Shown here piece after piece: positions 9,801 through 17,933 of a stretch of DNA of 59,298 nucleotides. Made by a program: the position numbers and the translations under genes. The stretch is taken from the NCBI RefSeq assembly GCF_900176115.1, contig NZ_FWWR01000008.1, forward strand, positions 1-59,298. The letters run 5' to 3'. The DNA comes from Peptoniphilus asaccharolyticus DSM 20463. GTDB taxonomy: Bacteria > Bacillota > Clostridia > Tissierellales > Peptoniphilaceae. The notes under the pieces are model-generated. The model saw only the letters and a program-made list of their open reading frames with translations. It made no database searches and was not told where the DNA came from. The stretch's first letter is position 1. Each line of letters starts with the position of its first letter.

Positions 9801-10565
9801 ATTTCTTCTTTCAGATTCATATTTTTTTAAATCTTCTTTCTTTTTGATTTCATTTAGAATCTCTGCTTCGCGAATTTTTTTATTTTCTCTATACAGTTTT
9901 TCATTGATTCTTTTAAAATTCTCTTTATTTTGAGCATCCTTTATAATTTTAGCCTTGATTGGTTTGCCTTTAACAAGACCACTAGTAATTAGAATATTAT
10001 TTTTTGAAAATTTATCAGCTTTATTTATTTTTGATGAAATATTTTTACTAAAATTACCTTCTTTAGATTTTGATACTGTTGATTTTTTCAAAGTATTTTC
10101 TTTAATACTTTCTTTACTTTTATTTATTAAACTCTTTTCAAGTTTATTTGAAGGATCAGATGAATATTCCTTTTTCCCAAAAACCTCATTTCTTTTCTTA
10201 TCATATTCTTTTCTAGAGGTTTCTCTTTGCTTTTCATATTCAGCTTTCCTTTTTTCTTGTCTCTGTCGATCTAAAAACTTTCTTTCATCTTCAGCTTTTT
10301 TATTTTGATAAGCTTTTTCCTCTTCTATTTTTTTATCGTAAAGTCGTTTTTTCTCAGCTTCTATACTTTTCTCTAGAATATTCTTTTCTTCAACTTTATT
10401 TTTTATCTCTTCTTGTTTCTTATTCTCTTGAACATTGCTTTCTCTGTTATTAAGGTTAATTTTAGACGTTAACTTTTCATTAATACCAACCTTGTTAGAA
10501 ATCTTCCTATCAAAACTTACCTTTCCCTTATTTTGAGATAAAATTTTTTTATCTTCTTTATTCAA
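6831..10565 (-). CDS. Multidomain peptidoglycan hydrolase of the type IV secretion system (NlpC/P60 + 3D + M23)
   Basis: A 1244-residue protein. Residues 1 to about 570 are a lysine/glutamate-rich coiled-coil region facing the cytoplasm. A membrane helix follows near 577-603 (VIAILLIILLSILGLASLG). Outside are three wall domains: an NlpC/P60 endopeptidase (Cys in ADCSGLVMY near 730, His in TNHVDIYTGD near 787), a 3D domain near 860-960 (VEATAYTPSPGENG, VFIADDTGGAIKGNRIDVLL), and an M23 LytM metallopeptidase near 1125-1244 (zinc ligands in KFHTGIDIPG and HIHFEV). Such VirB1/CwlT-like enzymes open the wall for the conjugation channel. Start ATG has GGAGGTG upstream. IS30 copy B ends 24 bp upstream and may separate it from its operon promoter. 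Two hydrolases are usual; three wall domains in one chain is large. Confidence 0.9.
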   Translation of the reverse strand: MNKEDKKILSQNKGKVSFDRKISNKVGINEKLTSKINLNNRESNVQENKKQEEIKNKVEEKNILEKSIEAEKKRLYDKKIEEEKAYQNKKAEDERKFLDRQRQEKRKAEYEKQRETSRKEYDKKRNEVFGKKEYSSDPSNKLEKSLINKSKESIKENTLKKSTVSKSKEGNFSKNISSKINKADKFSKNNILITSGLVKGKPIKAKIIKDAQNKENFKRINEKLYRENKKIREAEILNEIKKKEDLKKYESERRNIHRENIKKSDTETKFSKKINSKIEDKSFNARKIQSKIAQNNSKSNVNKNLKELFLKKKLIDKQLNKNENTSFSKNFNNEYIGNVPEGSKLSKIGKMGYLKLKDRALGQIDEDNNTVDSGIKATLYNAKKIKAFSKKSKVTARSIKSLIKTNGIKNKGKLIFAGSINRIKTGAINKKRQLGEGARDYLANGDQTIDSGTKSVVNAYEKQRDIRLARKYLTSKDKKSAENKIKSRVFNTKDKISNKRLNTRKIQSKNVQNKIIEKNLENLQKDNLIRKEKVKWFRSNREGKTLKNYFKNSASKVSTFFKDISIGIKNFFISSGGAKGAVIAILLIILLSILGLASLGGGGTTATSSIILIDDNQLQTYIDAYKEVKSQKDQEITDLYNNAKASYDDVVLVGVNPGGYADINFKEFMAIMAVKLQQEFHLDASDQLNLNYDMSNIDLSKVSPKMGNFLKTALSMSGKPYVLGTSGPNSADCSGLVMYSGWQSGLLPKGYRTNVAGIASDRKHFIPISKSELRPGDLCIRMGTGKTNHVDIYTGDGKTFGARSPSRGIRDGILYSDNSEWRYSGYYRIIDPSVNVSDMGSSGREISSKENSGQGAGKKITVEATAYTPSPGENGGSNLTANGNKLEAYKYIAVDPKVIPLGTKIYIPFFKDYPNKGVFIADDTGGAIKGNRIDVLLANSKEANRFGRRNIDIYVDGKAGISGVYSQREVKKGNKELEYMKELLEMMLSYRTEESTYYVSEVRYGQRGERYTVQVPKRRLTIIGETKYYNDLKNELNRSKFKEWLKNGVIYGEKEFKDDLEWIDNLLEVDSIQEQANRLGINLPDGSGEFSELTGGFTGTPGASLTAEQIAKFGGKMISPNGSRNPRISSKYGYRIHPVYGTKKFHTGIDIPGANGSPIYSAKAGTVIFAGTKGNGYGNYVVVDHGNGITTLYAHCSNVNVRIGDRVQAGDNIANIGSTGVSTGPHIHFEVRINGKHTDPTQFL

Positions 10566-10588
10566 AACTTCACCTCCATTTTTCTATA

Positions 10589-11704
10589 GATAATTTATCA
10601 TAACAAGTGCAACATAAATAAACTCATAGCTAATCAGCTGTGTTAATATGTAAGTGACCAAACAAAACATATTAAAAGGAGTGATTAACTATGAGCTATA
10701 ACCATCTTACCATAGAAGAAAGATCTTGTATTTACCAATTTTTAAATTTAGGAATGAGTATAAGGAAAATTGCACAAGCACTTAAAAGGTCACCTAGTAC
10801 AATATCTAGAGAAATTAAAAGAAATTCATCTAAGATAAAAGTTAGTAGGGGAAGTTACACTAAGTACTTTCCGATAAAGGCAAATGATAAATATATTGAT
10901 AGAAGAAAAGACTGCCATAGAAAAAGTAAATTTTCTAAAGATGTTATTGATTATTTAACTGTAAAGATTAACGAACATTGGTCCCCTGAACAAATATCAA
11001 ATAGAAACACAAATGAGATTCATGAATTACCATCTACATCAACGATATATAGAATGATACACGCCAAAAAGCTGCCAAAAACTAGTATGAAAAATTTGAG
11101 AAGAAAAGCTAAATTTAAAAGGCCAGCAGAAAAAAGAGGAAAATTCAATGATAAAGGTAGAACAATTAAGAAAAGACCTAAAGAGATATACAGAAGGCAA
11201 GAATTAGGCCACTGGGAAGCAGATACAGTGGAATCAGGCAGATTAGATCATAAAAGGAAAAGTAGATGTTGTTTCGTAACTTTAGCAGAAAGAAAATCTA
11301 GATATTATATAGCAATCCTAGTTGAAAATAGAAAGTCGGAAAGCGTAACACCAGCAATAATAAATGCATTAAAAGATTATCCAAAAGAATTAGTAAAAAC
11401 AATAACCTTTGATAGAGGTAAAGAATTTTCAGAATTTGAGAAAATAGAAAAAGAATTAGGATGCAAAACTTATTTTTGTGATCCCTATTGTGCATGGCAA
11501 AAAGGTACAAATGAAAATAGTAACGGACTTTTGAGGGAGTTTTATCCTAAGGGTATGGATTTATCAGAAGTGAATATTGATGAATTAAATTATAACTTAA
11601 GTTTAATGAATAATAGACCTAGAAAATGTATAAAATATAAAACACCTAAAGAAGAACTTTTTGGTCTCTTACCATAGGTGTTGCATTTGATTTGACAATT
11701 CGTC
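10589..11704 (+). mobile_element. IS30-family insertion sequence, copy B
   Basis: 1116 bp with the same ends as copy A, flanked by TATA at 10585-10588 and 11705-11708. It has inserted between the toxin-mRNA terminator of cassette 2 and the start of the hydrolase gene, opposite to operon transcription. Confidence 0.95.
10691..11677 (+). CDS. IS30-family transposase (copy B)
   Basis: Same 328-residue protein as the other three copies: helix-turn-helix at the N-terminus and DDE core (EADTVES, FDRGKEF, NENSNG). Intact, with AAAAGGAG before the ATG. Confidence 0.97.
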   Translation: MSYNHLTIEERSCIYQFLNLGMSIRKIAQALKRSPSTISREIKRNSSKIKVSRGSYTKYFPIKANDKYIDRRKDCHRKSKFSKDVIDYLTVKINEHWSPEQISNRNTNEIHELPSTSTIYRMIHAKKLPKTSMKNLRRKAKFKRPAEKRGKFNDKGRTIKKRPKEIYRRQELGHWEADTVESGRLDHKRKSRCCFVTLAERKSRYYIAILVENRKSESVTPAIINALKDYPKELVKTITFDRGKEFSEFEKIEKELGCKTYFCDPYCAWQKGTNENSNGLLREFYPKGMDLSEVNIDELNYNLSLMNNRPRKCIKYKTPKEELFGLLP

Positions 11705-11784
11705 TATATAAAAAAACTGCCTTTCATATTTATAGAAAGACAGTTAAATTGATTTATTTTAAACCTTATGATATATTTTATTTA

Positions 11785-11884
11785 AAGAGGACACCGTTTA
11801 TACTTTACAGTACAAGCGACGGCTACCCTTGAATAGTTACTTGAACCTACTCTATAGGGCTAATACAGGTAGGTTCTTTTTTTA
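11785..11884 (+). ncRNA. Antisense antitoxin RNA of holin-like toxin cassette 2
   Basis: Promoter TTGATT (11749-11754), 17-bp spacer, TATATT (11772-11777). The transcript starts near AAAGAGGACACCG like the others, but its middle differs (a TACTTTACAGTA hairpin). It ends at the terminator GAACCTAC...GTAGGTTCTTTTTTT (about 11843-11884), antisense to the toxin mRNA tail. Confidence 0.7.
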
Positions 11885-11888
11885 TGTC

Positions 11889-11972
11889 CTAATTCTTTTT
11901 AATAAGCGTTAGGATGGCTACAATAAGTGCTGCAATCTTTACCATCAAAGATAAGATTTCATAATCACTCAT
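11889..11972 (-). CDS. Holin-like type I toxin, cassette 2
   Basis: A 27-residue peptide (MSDYEILSLMVKIAAL..., ending LTLIKKN). GGGAGG precedes two adjacent ATGs; the second gives the spacing and N-terminus seen in the other cassettes. The leader carries GAGGACATACAGATGG as in the others. This copy is the most diverged in its central helix, with an extra lysine. Confidence 0.8.
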   Translation of the reverse strand: MSDYEILSLMVKIAALIVAILTLIKKN

Positions 11973-12029
11973 CATACACCTCCCAATTTAAAAATTGGGC
12001 AACCATCTGTATGTCCTCATTTATATTAT

Positions 12030-12085
12030 ATCATCTCAATTGATTTATTTTAAATCTTATGATATATATTTGTATTATATAATAC
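12030..12085. repeat. Fused remnant of a lost toxin-antitoxin cassette
   Basis: The stretch contains a second copy of the antitoxin promoter (TTGATTTATTTTAAATC, then TATGATATAT) running directly into the toxin-promoter side of a cassette (ATAATACTGTCTTTTATTAT). Everything that should lie between, RNA and toxin, is missing. It looks like a deletion between short repeats. Confidence 0.6.
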
Positions 12086-12132
12086 TGTCTTTTATTATTT
12101 GTTTTTCAAGCTTCAAATTAAATTAATTATTT

Positions 12133-13428
12133 TTATCTCTCCATAGAAAACTTATCAATTAAATTATTTTTTACATTTTGAATATCTATATTTTCATGAT
12201 TTTTTTCTAGTAATTTTTCAAAATATGGATTATTAACTTTGTTTCCATCACCGATATCCATTCTGAAGTGTTCTTCTACTTTACCATCTACAATATGATC
12301 AAAATAGAACTTACAATAGCCTTTCCAATCATCTGTCATTTGTCCATATTCATCTTCCCCAACAGTTTTGTTGTGTGTTCTTATATACTCATCTAAACGT
12401 TTTAATTCTTTTACTAGTTCTTTATCTACTATTTTCCCTGAATAATCTTTATTGATAAGGTCATGTCCTTCTTGATATTTAATAATCCAATAGTCTTTAT
12501 TCATTTCTTTTTCTGTAGAATATACTATTTCATCAATCATTTTATTTAAATTATCATTCAATATAACCTCATCAATTTCATAATACTTTTGAAAAGCTCT
12601 AGATGCTTGAGTATCGTCCAGCCCTCTTTCTACAGCAAAAATTCCTTTAATATATTCTTCATAGTTATTTTCAGCTATATTTATTATCGTGCTTGAACCT
12701 TTAGACATATCAAAGATTAAATCCTCAATATTATTAGAATAACTTCCATATGCCCACTTAAATTTTTCACCCTCTGTATAAAGCTTGTGAGCTTTAATAA
12801 ACTCTTCTCCATGGTGAAGTAAATAGTCATTATTTTCTTTATCTATTTTCAAAACACTACATAATCCGCAATCAGTATTTATATGATCTCCAACTTTTAA
12901 TTCATCTACTTTTAATCCAATATTTTTCTCAACTTCATAAATAAGACTCTTTTTTCTAAAAAATTCTAGAACACTATTTTGAACTTCTTCCACATCCCTA
13001 AATATCTTACTTGTAGAATGTTCTTCATTATACTTTTTATATTGTTCAAAAGTTAATTTGAATTCTTGATTATAAAATGCAGGAACAACTACCTTTTTAT
13101 CATTATCTTCATCTCTAATTTCGGCTTTTTGAATATTGACTTTATTTAATTCATTATTAAAATTTACAAAAATAGCAGAATAATTTTCTGTATCTAACTC
13201 TTTTAATTTATTGAGTCCATACCATATAGTTTTTCTAACTTCTTCTTCAGTTAAAAAAACTGACTTACCTCTATTTCTTAGTCCATGATCATTTTTAATA
13301 ATATGATTTTCATCATTTACTTTAAATTGTTCTAAATCTCTGCTATTTTGAATAACTTTGACAGGATATAAAGAATATAATTTATCTCCCAATCTTTGTG
13401 TTAATACTTCTTTTCCCACTAAATCCAT
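12133..13428 (-). CDS. Conserved-type hypothetical protein of the transfer operon
   Basis: 431 residues, soluble, acidic, no signal peptide or membrane helix. I do not recognise a domain. Visible features are a short beta-like module near residues 175-215 (VGDHINTDCGLCSVLKI, then YLLHHGEEFIKAHKLY) and a tyrosine/aspartate-rich C-terminal third. It starts 17 bp after the virB4 stop, with GGGAGG before the ATG, so it is co-expressed with the ATPase. Possible roles are relaxosome or channel accessory, or antirestriction; nothing here decides. Confidence 0.75.
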   Translation of the reverse strand: MDLVGKEVLTQRLGDKLYSLYPVKVIQNSRDLEQFKVNDENHIIKNDHGLRNRGKSVFLTEEEVRKTIWYGLNKLKELDTENYSAIFVNFNNELNKVNIQKAEIRDEDNDKKVVVPAFYNQEFKLTFEQYKKYNEEHSTSKIFRDVEEVQNSVLEFFRKKSLIYEVEKNIGLKVDELKVGDHINTDCGLCSVLKIDKENNDYLLHHGEEFIKAHKLYTEGEKFKWAYGSYSNNIEDLIFDMSKGSSTIINIAENNYEEYIKGIFAVERGLDDTQASRAFQKYYEIDEVILNDNLNKMIDEIVYSTEKEMNKDYWIIKYQEGHDLINKDYSGKIVDKELVKELKRLDEYIRTHNKTVGEDEYGQMTDDWKGYCKFYFDHIVDGKVEEHFRMDIGDGNKVNNPYFEKLLEKNHENIDIQNVKNNLIDKFSMER

Positions 13429-13444
13429 AACTTCCCTCCTTTAC

Positions 13445-15826
13445 CTATATTTCTTCAACTTTAGTAGTCATCATTTTATATAGCTTAGTATCAATCGGGA
13501 ATTTATCTGTGAAAGGAATACAATCACTAGAAGCTACTAATAATCCTTCTCCTGAGTTAGCATTAGTAACATAGCTAAGTTGAGTATCTGAAAGATTTAA
13601 AATAGTTGCTAATTCAGCTCTGTCAAGTGGTGCTTGATTTAAAAGTTGGATAAATTCACTGTTAGCAAGCATACTTCTTGCTGTATCACTCTTTAATAAA
13701 TCTTCAATATTTTGAGTTATACCTGTCGGAATTGCTCCCCATTTTCTCGCTCTTTTAAAAAGTTCGTACAAAAATTGTGCTGAATACTCATTGCTAAAAA
13801 GTAAATAAATCTCATCCATATAGATCCATGTTCTTTTACCTTTATCTCTATTTGTTGTTACTCTATTCCAAATAGCATCAAGAACTATAAGCATCCCCAT
13901 AGTCTTTAAATTCTTCCCTAAATCCTTTATGTCATAGCACACTAGCCTATTATTAACATCTACATTAGTCTTATTAGCAAAAACTCCTTGTGAACCTAAA
14001 GCATATAATTCTAAAGCTGTTGCAATATCTTTTGCTTCAAATTCCGGCTGTTTCTTAACTGCCTTGTGAAAATCCTTTAACGTAGGTAAATATTCCTCAT
14101 CAAATCCACTTTGAAGATAATCTTGATAAATTAACTTTAAACATCTATCAATAATTGATTTTTGAGTAGGATTTAATCCTGTTCTTCCTCCTATGATTAC
14201 TTCACAAAGTGATAATATAAAGTCTGCTTTTAGAACAAGAGGATCCTCATCGTCCGCATATTCTTCTGACATATCAAGAGGATTTATATAATGAGATGAA
14301 CCTGCTGAAATTTTTATTACTTGTCCTTCAAAATTTTCAACTAGCTTTGTATATTCACGTTCCGGATCTATTATTAAAACCTCATCATCAGTATTTAATA
14401 ATATATTCACCATTTCCCTTTTCGCACTAAACGACTTACCACTACCAGGAGTTCCTAATATAAATCCATTGTCATTTTTAAGATTCTTTCTATTTAGCAT
14501 TATTAAATTTCCACTTACTGTATTTAATCCGTAATACATACCATTTTTTTGATAAACTTCTTGTGATGTGAATGGCATAAATACTGCTGTAGATTCAGTT
14601 GTAAGTGTTCTTTGAAGAGTTTTATAAAATCTATTATTTCCAAAAGGTAAAGCCGCTGCTAAACCATCTTCTTGCTGATAGTTTAATTTCCTAATATTGC
14701 ACATATTTTTCCTAGCAGCTGATGCTATTTCTTCTGTATCTATATTCAGTTGCTCTAAAGTATCAGCTTTGTGAACTATAATTATACTTGTAGTTATTAA
14801 TTTCTGATTATTATTAGTGATGTCAGTTCTTAAATTAAGAGCTTCATCCAGCTTATCTCTTAATTCATGCGGAATAAAAGCATCAAAATATCCATTTTTA
14901 ATACTTCTCTTTTGATAGTCAATTTTGTTAGCTTCCATACCTGTTATTTGTTTATTAATAAGCCTTAGCGCTTTATGAGGTTCAAAAGTTTTAATGTTAA
15001 TACTAAGACTCATATTAAATGGAAATTCAGTAAGTTCTGTAAGAATACGATCCGATAAAAAACTTCCTAGGTCTGATAAAAATAAAGCTCTGGCATATTG
15101 ATCTCCTATCATCATATAATCCCTTTTAAACTCAAAACTATCAGGAGCTATTAAGTCTTTTGTAACAAGTCCAAACTTGGCATTTTCTCTAAAGTCTTCA
15201 CTCATCTTCCCAGTTCCTCTATAGAACTTATGATATATATTCAATCTTTCTTTTAATGTAACACTCTTTACTTTACTTCCTAATTTCTTAAAATTTTGTG
15301 ATATTTCTTGTTCAACTCTGTTTAAAGTAGCATTAGCATCCTTTTTATTATTTGCATAACATCCAAATGTTATATATTTCTCTTTTCTAATGTCGTTTCT
15401 ACCTTCAGCAATTTGTCTTAGTAGCATTCCATTGTATTCTTCTCTAAACTCGTTAAAATTATCATTTTTATCAGTATCAATTAAAATATCACTTTCTAAC
15501 TCATCTTGAGCAATAGATGTATTCATTATTGTAATTTGATAATCTAAATTACTATCCATTGAATTTAGAAAAGAACAATAATCTAAAAAGAAATTTTCTT
15601 GCATGTCTTGCCTTGCGATTTGATAGTTTATATCCTCAAATTTAACAACTTTTGTGTAATATCCTTTTCTTGTTTCAAAAATACCATCTTCAAAAGCTTG
15701 AACATAAGGTAGTGTTTGTTGTACTGACTTTGAAATTTCATTCTTATATCCCTTGTCTTTACTTTGATTTTTATTTTTATTTGAATTTTTTATTTCTCCA
15801 CCCTTTAAAATAGATGAAAATCCCAT
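13445..15826 (-). CDS. virB4: VirB4-family conjugation ATPase
   Basis: 793 residues. Walker A is GTPGSGKSFSAKRE near 455-470. Walker B is TWIYMDEIYLLF near 665. The downstream motif is PTGITQNIEDLL. The N-terminal half is the VirB4/TraE domain (DYCSFLNSMDSNLDYQITIM). It powers assembly and substrate passage of the type IV secretion channel from the inner face of the membrane. ATG with GGAGG upstream. Toxin cassettes 3 and 4 now separate it from prgI, which normally directly precedes it. Confidence 0.96.
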   Translation of the reverse strand: MGFSSILKGGEIKNSNKNKNQSKDKGYKNEISKSVQQTLPYVQAFEDGIFETRKGYYTKVVKFEDINYQIARQDMQENFFLDYCSFLNSMDSNLDYQITIMNTSIAQDELESDILIDTDKNDNFNEFREEYNGMLLRQIAEGRNDIRKEKYITFGCYANNKKDANATLNRVEQEISQNFKKLGSKVKSVTLKERLNIYHKFYRGTGKMSEDFRENAKFGLVTKDLIAPDSFEFKRDYMMIGDQYARALFLSDLGSFLSDRILTELTEFPFNMSLSINIKTFEPHKALRLINKQITGMEANKIDYQKRSIKNGYFDAFIPHELRDKLDEALNLRTDITNNNQKLITTSIIIVHKADTLEQLNIDTEEIASAARKNMCNIRKLNYQQEDGLAAALPFGNNRFYKTLQRTLTTESTAVFMPFTSQEVYQKNGMYYGLNTVSGNLIMLNRKNLKNDNGFILGTPGSGKSFSAKREMVNILLNTDDEVLIIDPEREYTKLVENFEGQVIKISAGSSHYINPLDMSEEYADDEDPLVLKADFILSLCEVIIGGRTGLNPTQKSIIDRCLKLIYQDYLQSGFDEEYLPTLKDFHKAVKKQPEFEAKDIATALELYALGSQGVFANKTNVDVNNRLVCYDIKDLGKNLKTMGMLIVLDAIWNRVTTNRDKGKRTWIYMDEIYLLFSNEYSAQFLYELFKRARKWGAIPTGITQNIEDLLKSDTARSMLANSEFIQLLNQAPLDRAELATILNLSDTQLSYVTNANSGEGLLVASSDCIPFTDKFPIDTKLYKMMTTKVEEI

Positions 15827-15921
15827 TAAATTACCTCCTTTTCTGTATAAAAAAACTGCCTTTCATATTTATAGAAAGACAGTTAAATTGATTTATTTTA
15901 AATCTTATGATATATTCTACT

Positions 15922-16002
15922 TAAAGAGGACACCGTTTAAGACGGTCGCCAATAGTTTAACTTCTAAAAAGCCAGTGTACTGTCGATACAGCTGGCTTTT
16001 TT
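15922..16002 (+). ncRNA. Antisense antitoxin RNA of holin-like toxin cassette 3
   Basis: Promoter TTGATT (15888-15893), 17-bp spacer, TATATT (15911-15916). The transcript begins AAAGAGGACACCGTTTAAG and ends at AAGCCAG...CTGGCTTTTTT (about 15966-16002), antisense to the toxin mRNA tail. Confidence 0.75.
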
Positions 16003-16011
16003 GCTTACATC

Positions 16012-16089
16012 TTACTTATCTTTTTTCACGATAAGGGTTATAAGTGTGCCAAAAGCTATCATTAAAGATAAAACTTCAAATGTACTCAT
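16012..16089 (-). CDS. Holin-like type I toxin, cassette 3
   Basis: A 25-residue peptide (MSTFEVLSLMIAFGTLITL..., lysine-rich end VKKDK). It is the closest of the four to the common Firmicute holin-like toxin pattern (M-S-x-F-E-x-L-x-L-M-I-A-F). GGGGGTGG lies upstream of the ATG. Arranged in tandem with cassette 4. Confidence 0.87.
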   Translation of the reverse strand: MSTFEVLSLMIAFGTLITLIVKKDK

Positions 16090-16189
16090 AGCACCACCCC
16101 CTTTATAGAGAGTGCAACCATCTGTATGTCCTCATTTATATTATATCATCTCAATTGATTTATTCTAAATCTTATGATATATTCTATTT

Positions 16190-16270
16190 AAAGAGGACAC
16201 CGTTAAAGACGGTCGCCTTGCAAAGTTGTTTTTATTTAAACCACCCGTAATAGCGATACAGGTGGTTTTT
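16190..16270 (+). ncRNA. Antisense antitoxin RNA of holin-like toxin cassette 4
   Basis: Promoter TTGATT (16155-16160), 17-bp spacer, TATATT (16178-16183). It directly abuts the toxin-promoter end of cassette 3. The RNA begins AAAGAGGACACCGTTAAAG and ends at AAACCACC...GGTGGTTTTT (about 16238-16270). Confidence 0.75.
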
Positions 16271-16277
16271 CATTTAA

Positions 16278-16361
16278 CTACTTATTTTTATTCAGTGTTA
16301 AGATGATGACTATTAGTGTTGCCAATTCTATTATTATTGATAGAATTTCATAATCACTCAT
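16278..16361 (-). CDS. Holin-like type I toxin, cassette 4
   Basis: A 27-residue peptide (MSDYEILSIIIELATL..., ending LTLNKNK), differing from cassette 1 at only three residues. AGGAGG is upstream of the ATG and the leader has the same GAGGACA...GGTCGCC segment. Cassettes 1 and 4 are thus a recent duplication or gene conversion. Confidence 0.85.
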   Translation of the reverse strand: MSDYEILSIIIELATLIVIILTLNKNK

Positions 16362-16451
16362 AGTCAATCCTCCTAATATATTTATTAGGCGACCATCTGT
16401 ATGTCCTCATTTATATTATATCATACTGTCTTATATTCTTTTTTATTATTC

Positions 16452-16470
16452 AAGGTTCAAGTTGAACCTT
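16452..16470. repeat. Palindromic site 1 (GGTTCAAGTTGAACC)
   Basis: A perfect 15-bp core inside a 21-bp palindrome (16451-16471). It lies four bases past the restored end of prgI (TGA at 16475) and before toxin cassette 4. Confidence 0.85.
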
Positions 16471-16474
16471 GAGT

Positions 16475-17040
16475 TCAATTCTTTATTTTTTGTTTTTTTA
16501 AATTAGTCTTTTTCTTTTCCAATTCTTCTGATTTAAACTTATTCTTGTTTTGTTTTTTGCTCATAATTCCTAAATCTTTCATGGCTTTTTTATCTGTCTT
16601 TAGTCTCTTACGTTCTTCTTTTACTCTTAACTTTTCTTCTTTTTTTCCGATTTAACCCTTTTTCTATATTCTCTTTTCCCATTGTCAATTTCATAAGCCA
16701 TATTCATTAATTTTTCATAATTAGTATCAAAAGTTACCCAAAAGCTCTTAATTTGATAAGTTCTTTTTTGCGGATAAACCATATATTGAAAAAGAACATA
16801 TAAAAACTTTTCAAAAGTCATCCCGTTATATTTAAAAAATCCAATACTTGCTAAGGGCAAAGTAGTAAGAATAATAATCCAACTCATAGCTTCGTCGCCT
16901 ATATAATCTCTTCCGTAAATATACAAAGGTATGTTAATAGCAAGTGCTATAGTAGTTGTTATAAACTGTCTAACAGTAAGTCCAAAAACTAACTTTTCCT
17001 TATAACTAGTAATCTCTTTAGGTATTCTAATCTCTATCAA
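16475..17040 (-). pseudogene. prgI: prgI, PrgI-family type IV secretion membrane protein, frameshifted near its end
   Basis: The N-terminal frame (TTG at 17040 with GGGGTGA five bases before it, stop at 16627) gives about 137 residues. It holds IEIRIPKEITSYKEKLVFGL, two membrane helices (FITTTIALAINIPLYIYG and MSWIIILTTLPLASIGFF) and the family motif FEKFLYVLFQYMVYP. PrgI is a VirB3-like partner of VirB4. At 16640-16646 a run of seven A (minus strand) ends the frame. One extra A would add a lysine-rich tail of about 50 residues ending at TGA 16475, beside palindromic site 1. The domain itself is complete, so the protein may work without the tail. Confidence 0.82.
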
Positions 17041-17044
17041 TTTA

Positions 17045-17851
17045 TCACCCCAATCCAACTATCTTTTGCGCCCATGAGCCACTCTTAAAGAATGCAAATA
17101 GCATAACTCCGTAATACATCATTAATTGAAATAATAAATTAACCATCCCACTAGTATCTCCTGCTTCATTTGTTGTGACAATTGCAGAAAATAAAGTTCC
17201 CCCCATTATAATTATTATCATCAAAACACCTGCCTGTAGGCAAACTGCTAAATAATTTTGAAGATATCTTTTCCCTACATCTTTTACGTTATCAAACATA
17301 ATTGTAGACATAGGCAAAGGACTAAACGCTCCCAATAAAATCAACTCAATCCCCCTTGCATAAACAACTATATACATTCCAATTGCCATTACTGCGGCTA
17401 CTAAAGATGGAATTGCTAATTGAGTTATCGTAATTAACTTTTCTATTAGATTCATTCCTTCTATCGATCTAAAGACTTCATCTGTATTTATTGTAGTTAT
17501 TGTCGGAGCAGCTATATTTATAGAACTACTAACAGCATCTCCTATAGTTGCCATAATATCTAAAATTTTAGGAGCAAATTGTACGCAGTATTTTGCAATC
17601 ACAAGTTGAACACAAATAATAGTTATATGCTCCCAGCCAAAATTATTATCTCTAAACCTAATTAATTTATCTAAGAAATTTAAAAGCCAAAATATTGTTA
17701 CTAAAGATATAGCGATTGGAATTAAAACCTGTGTTATTTGTTCAACAAAAGAAGTTTCACCAGAAACAGACCCTGTTAATATATTTATTAATTTTTCCAG
17801 TAATCCTTGCCCTGAAGCTGTTTTCATAAGTTCTTTCAAAAAACTAGTCAT
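17045..17851 (-). CDS. TrbL/VirB6-like conjugation channel protein (CD1112 family type)
   Basis: 268 residues with about six hydrophobic segments (VLIPIAISLVTIFWLLNFL, IPSLVAAVMAIGMYIVVYA, GVLMIIIIMGG...) and the motif LGAFSPLPMSTIMF, typical of VirB6/TrbL proteins of the CD1112 kind. It forms the membrane core of the transfer channel. ATG with AGGAAGGTGAGG upstream; its stop lies just before the prgI start codon. Palindromic site 2 lies between it and the adhesin gene. Confidence 0.85.
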   Translation of the reverse strand: MTSFLKELMKTASGQGLLEKLINILTGSVSGETSFVEQITQVLIPIAISLVTIFWLLNFLDKLIRFRDNNFGWEHITIICVQLVIAKYCVQFAPKILDIMATIGDAVSSSINIAAPTITTINTDEVFRSIEGMNLIEKLITITQLAIPSLVAAVMAIGMYIVVYARGIELILLGAFSPLPMSTIMFDNVKDVGKRYLQNYLAVCLQAGVLMIIIIMGGTLFSAIVTTNEAGDTSGMVNLLFQLMMYYGVMLFAFFKSGSWAQKIVGLG

Positions 17852-17876
17852 CCCCTATACCTCACCTTCCTTTCTC

Positions 17877-17895
17877 AAGGTTCAACTTGAACCTT
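17877..17895. repeat. Palindromic site 2 (GGTTCAACTTGAACC)
   Basis: A perfect 15-bp core with AAGG/CCTT extension, 26 bp upstream of the TrbL-like start codon and downstream of the adhesin operon terminator. Confidence 0.85.
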
Positions 17896-17899
17896 CAAA

Positions 17900-17928
17900 T
17901 AAAAGGTAGCCCAAGAAGGACTACCTTT
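17900..17928 (-). terminator. Hairpin after the adhesin reading frame
   Basis: The stem AAAGGTAG/CTACCTTT with a short loop, immediately after the TAA at 17934, followed by T-rich sequence on the minus strand. Confidence 0.6.
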
Positions 17929-17933
17929 ATAAT

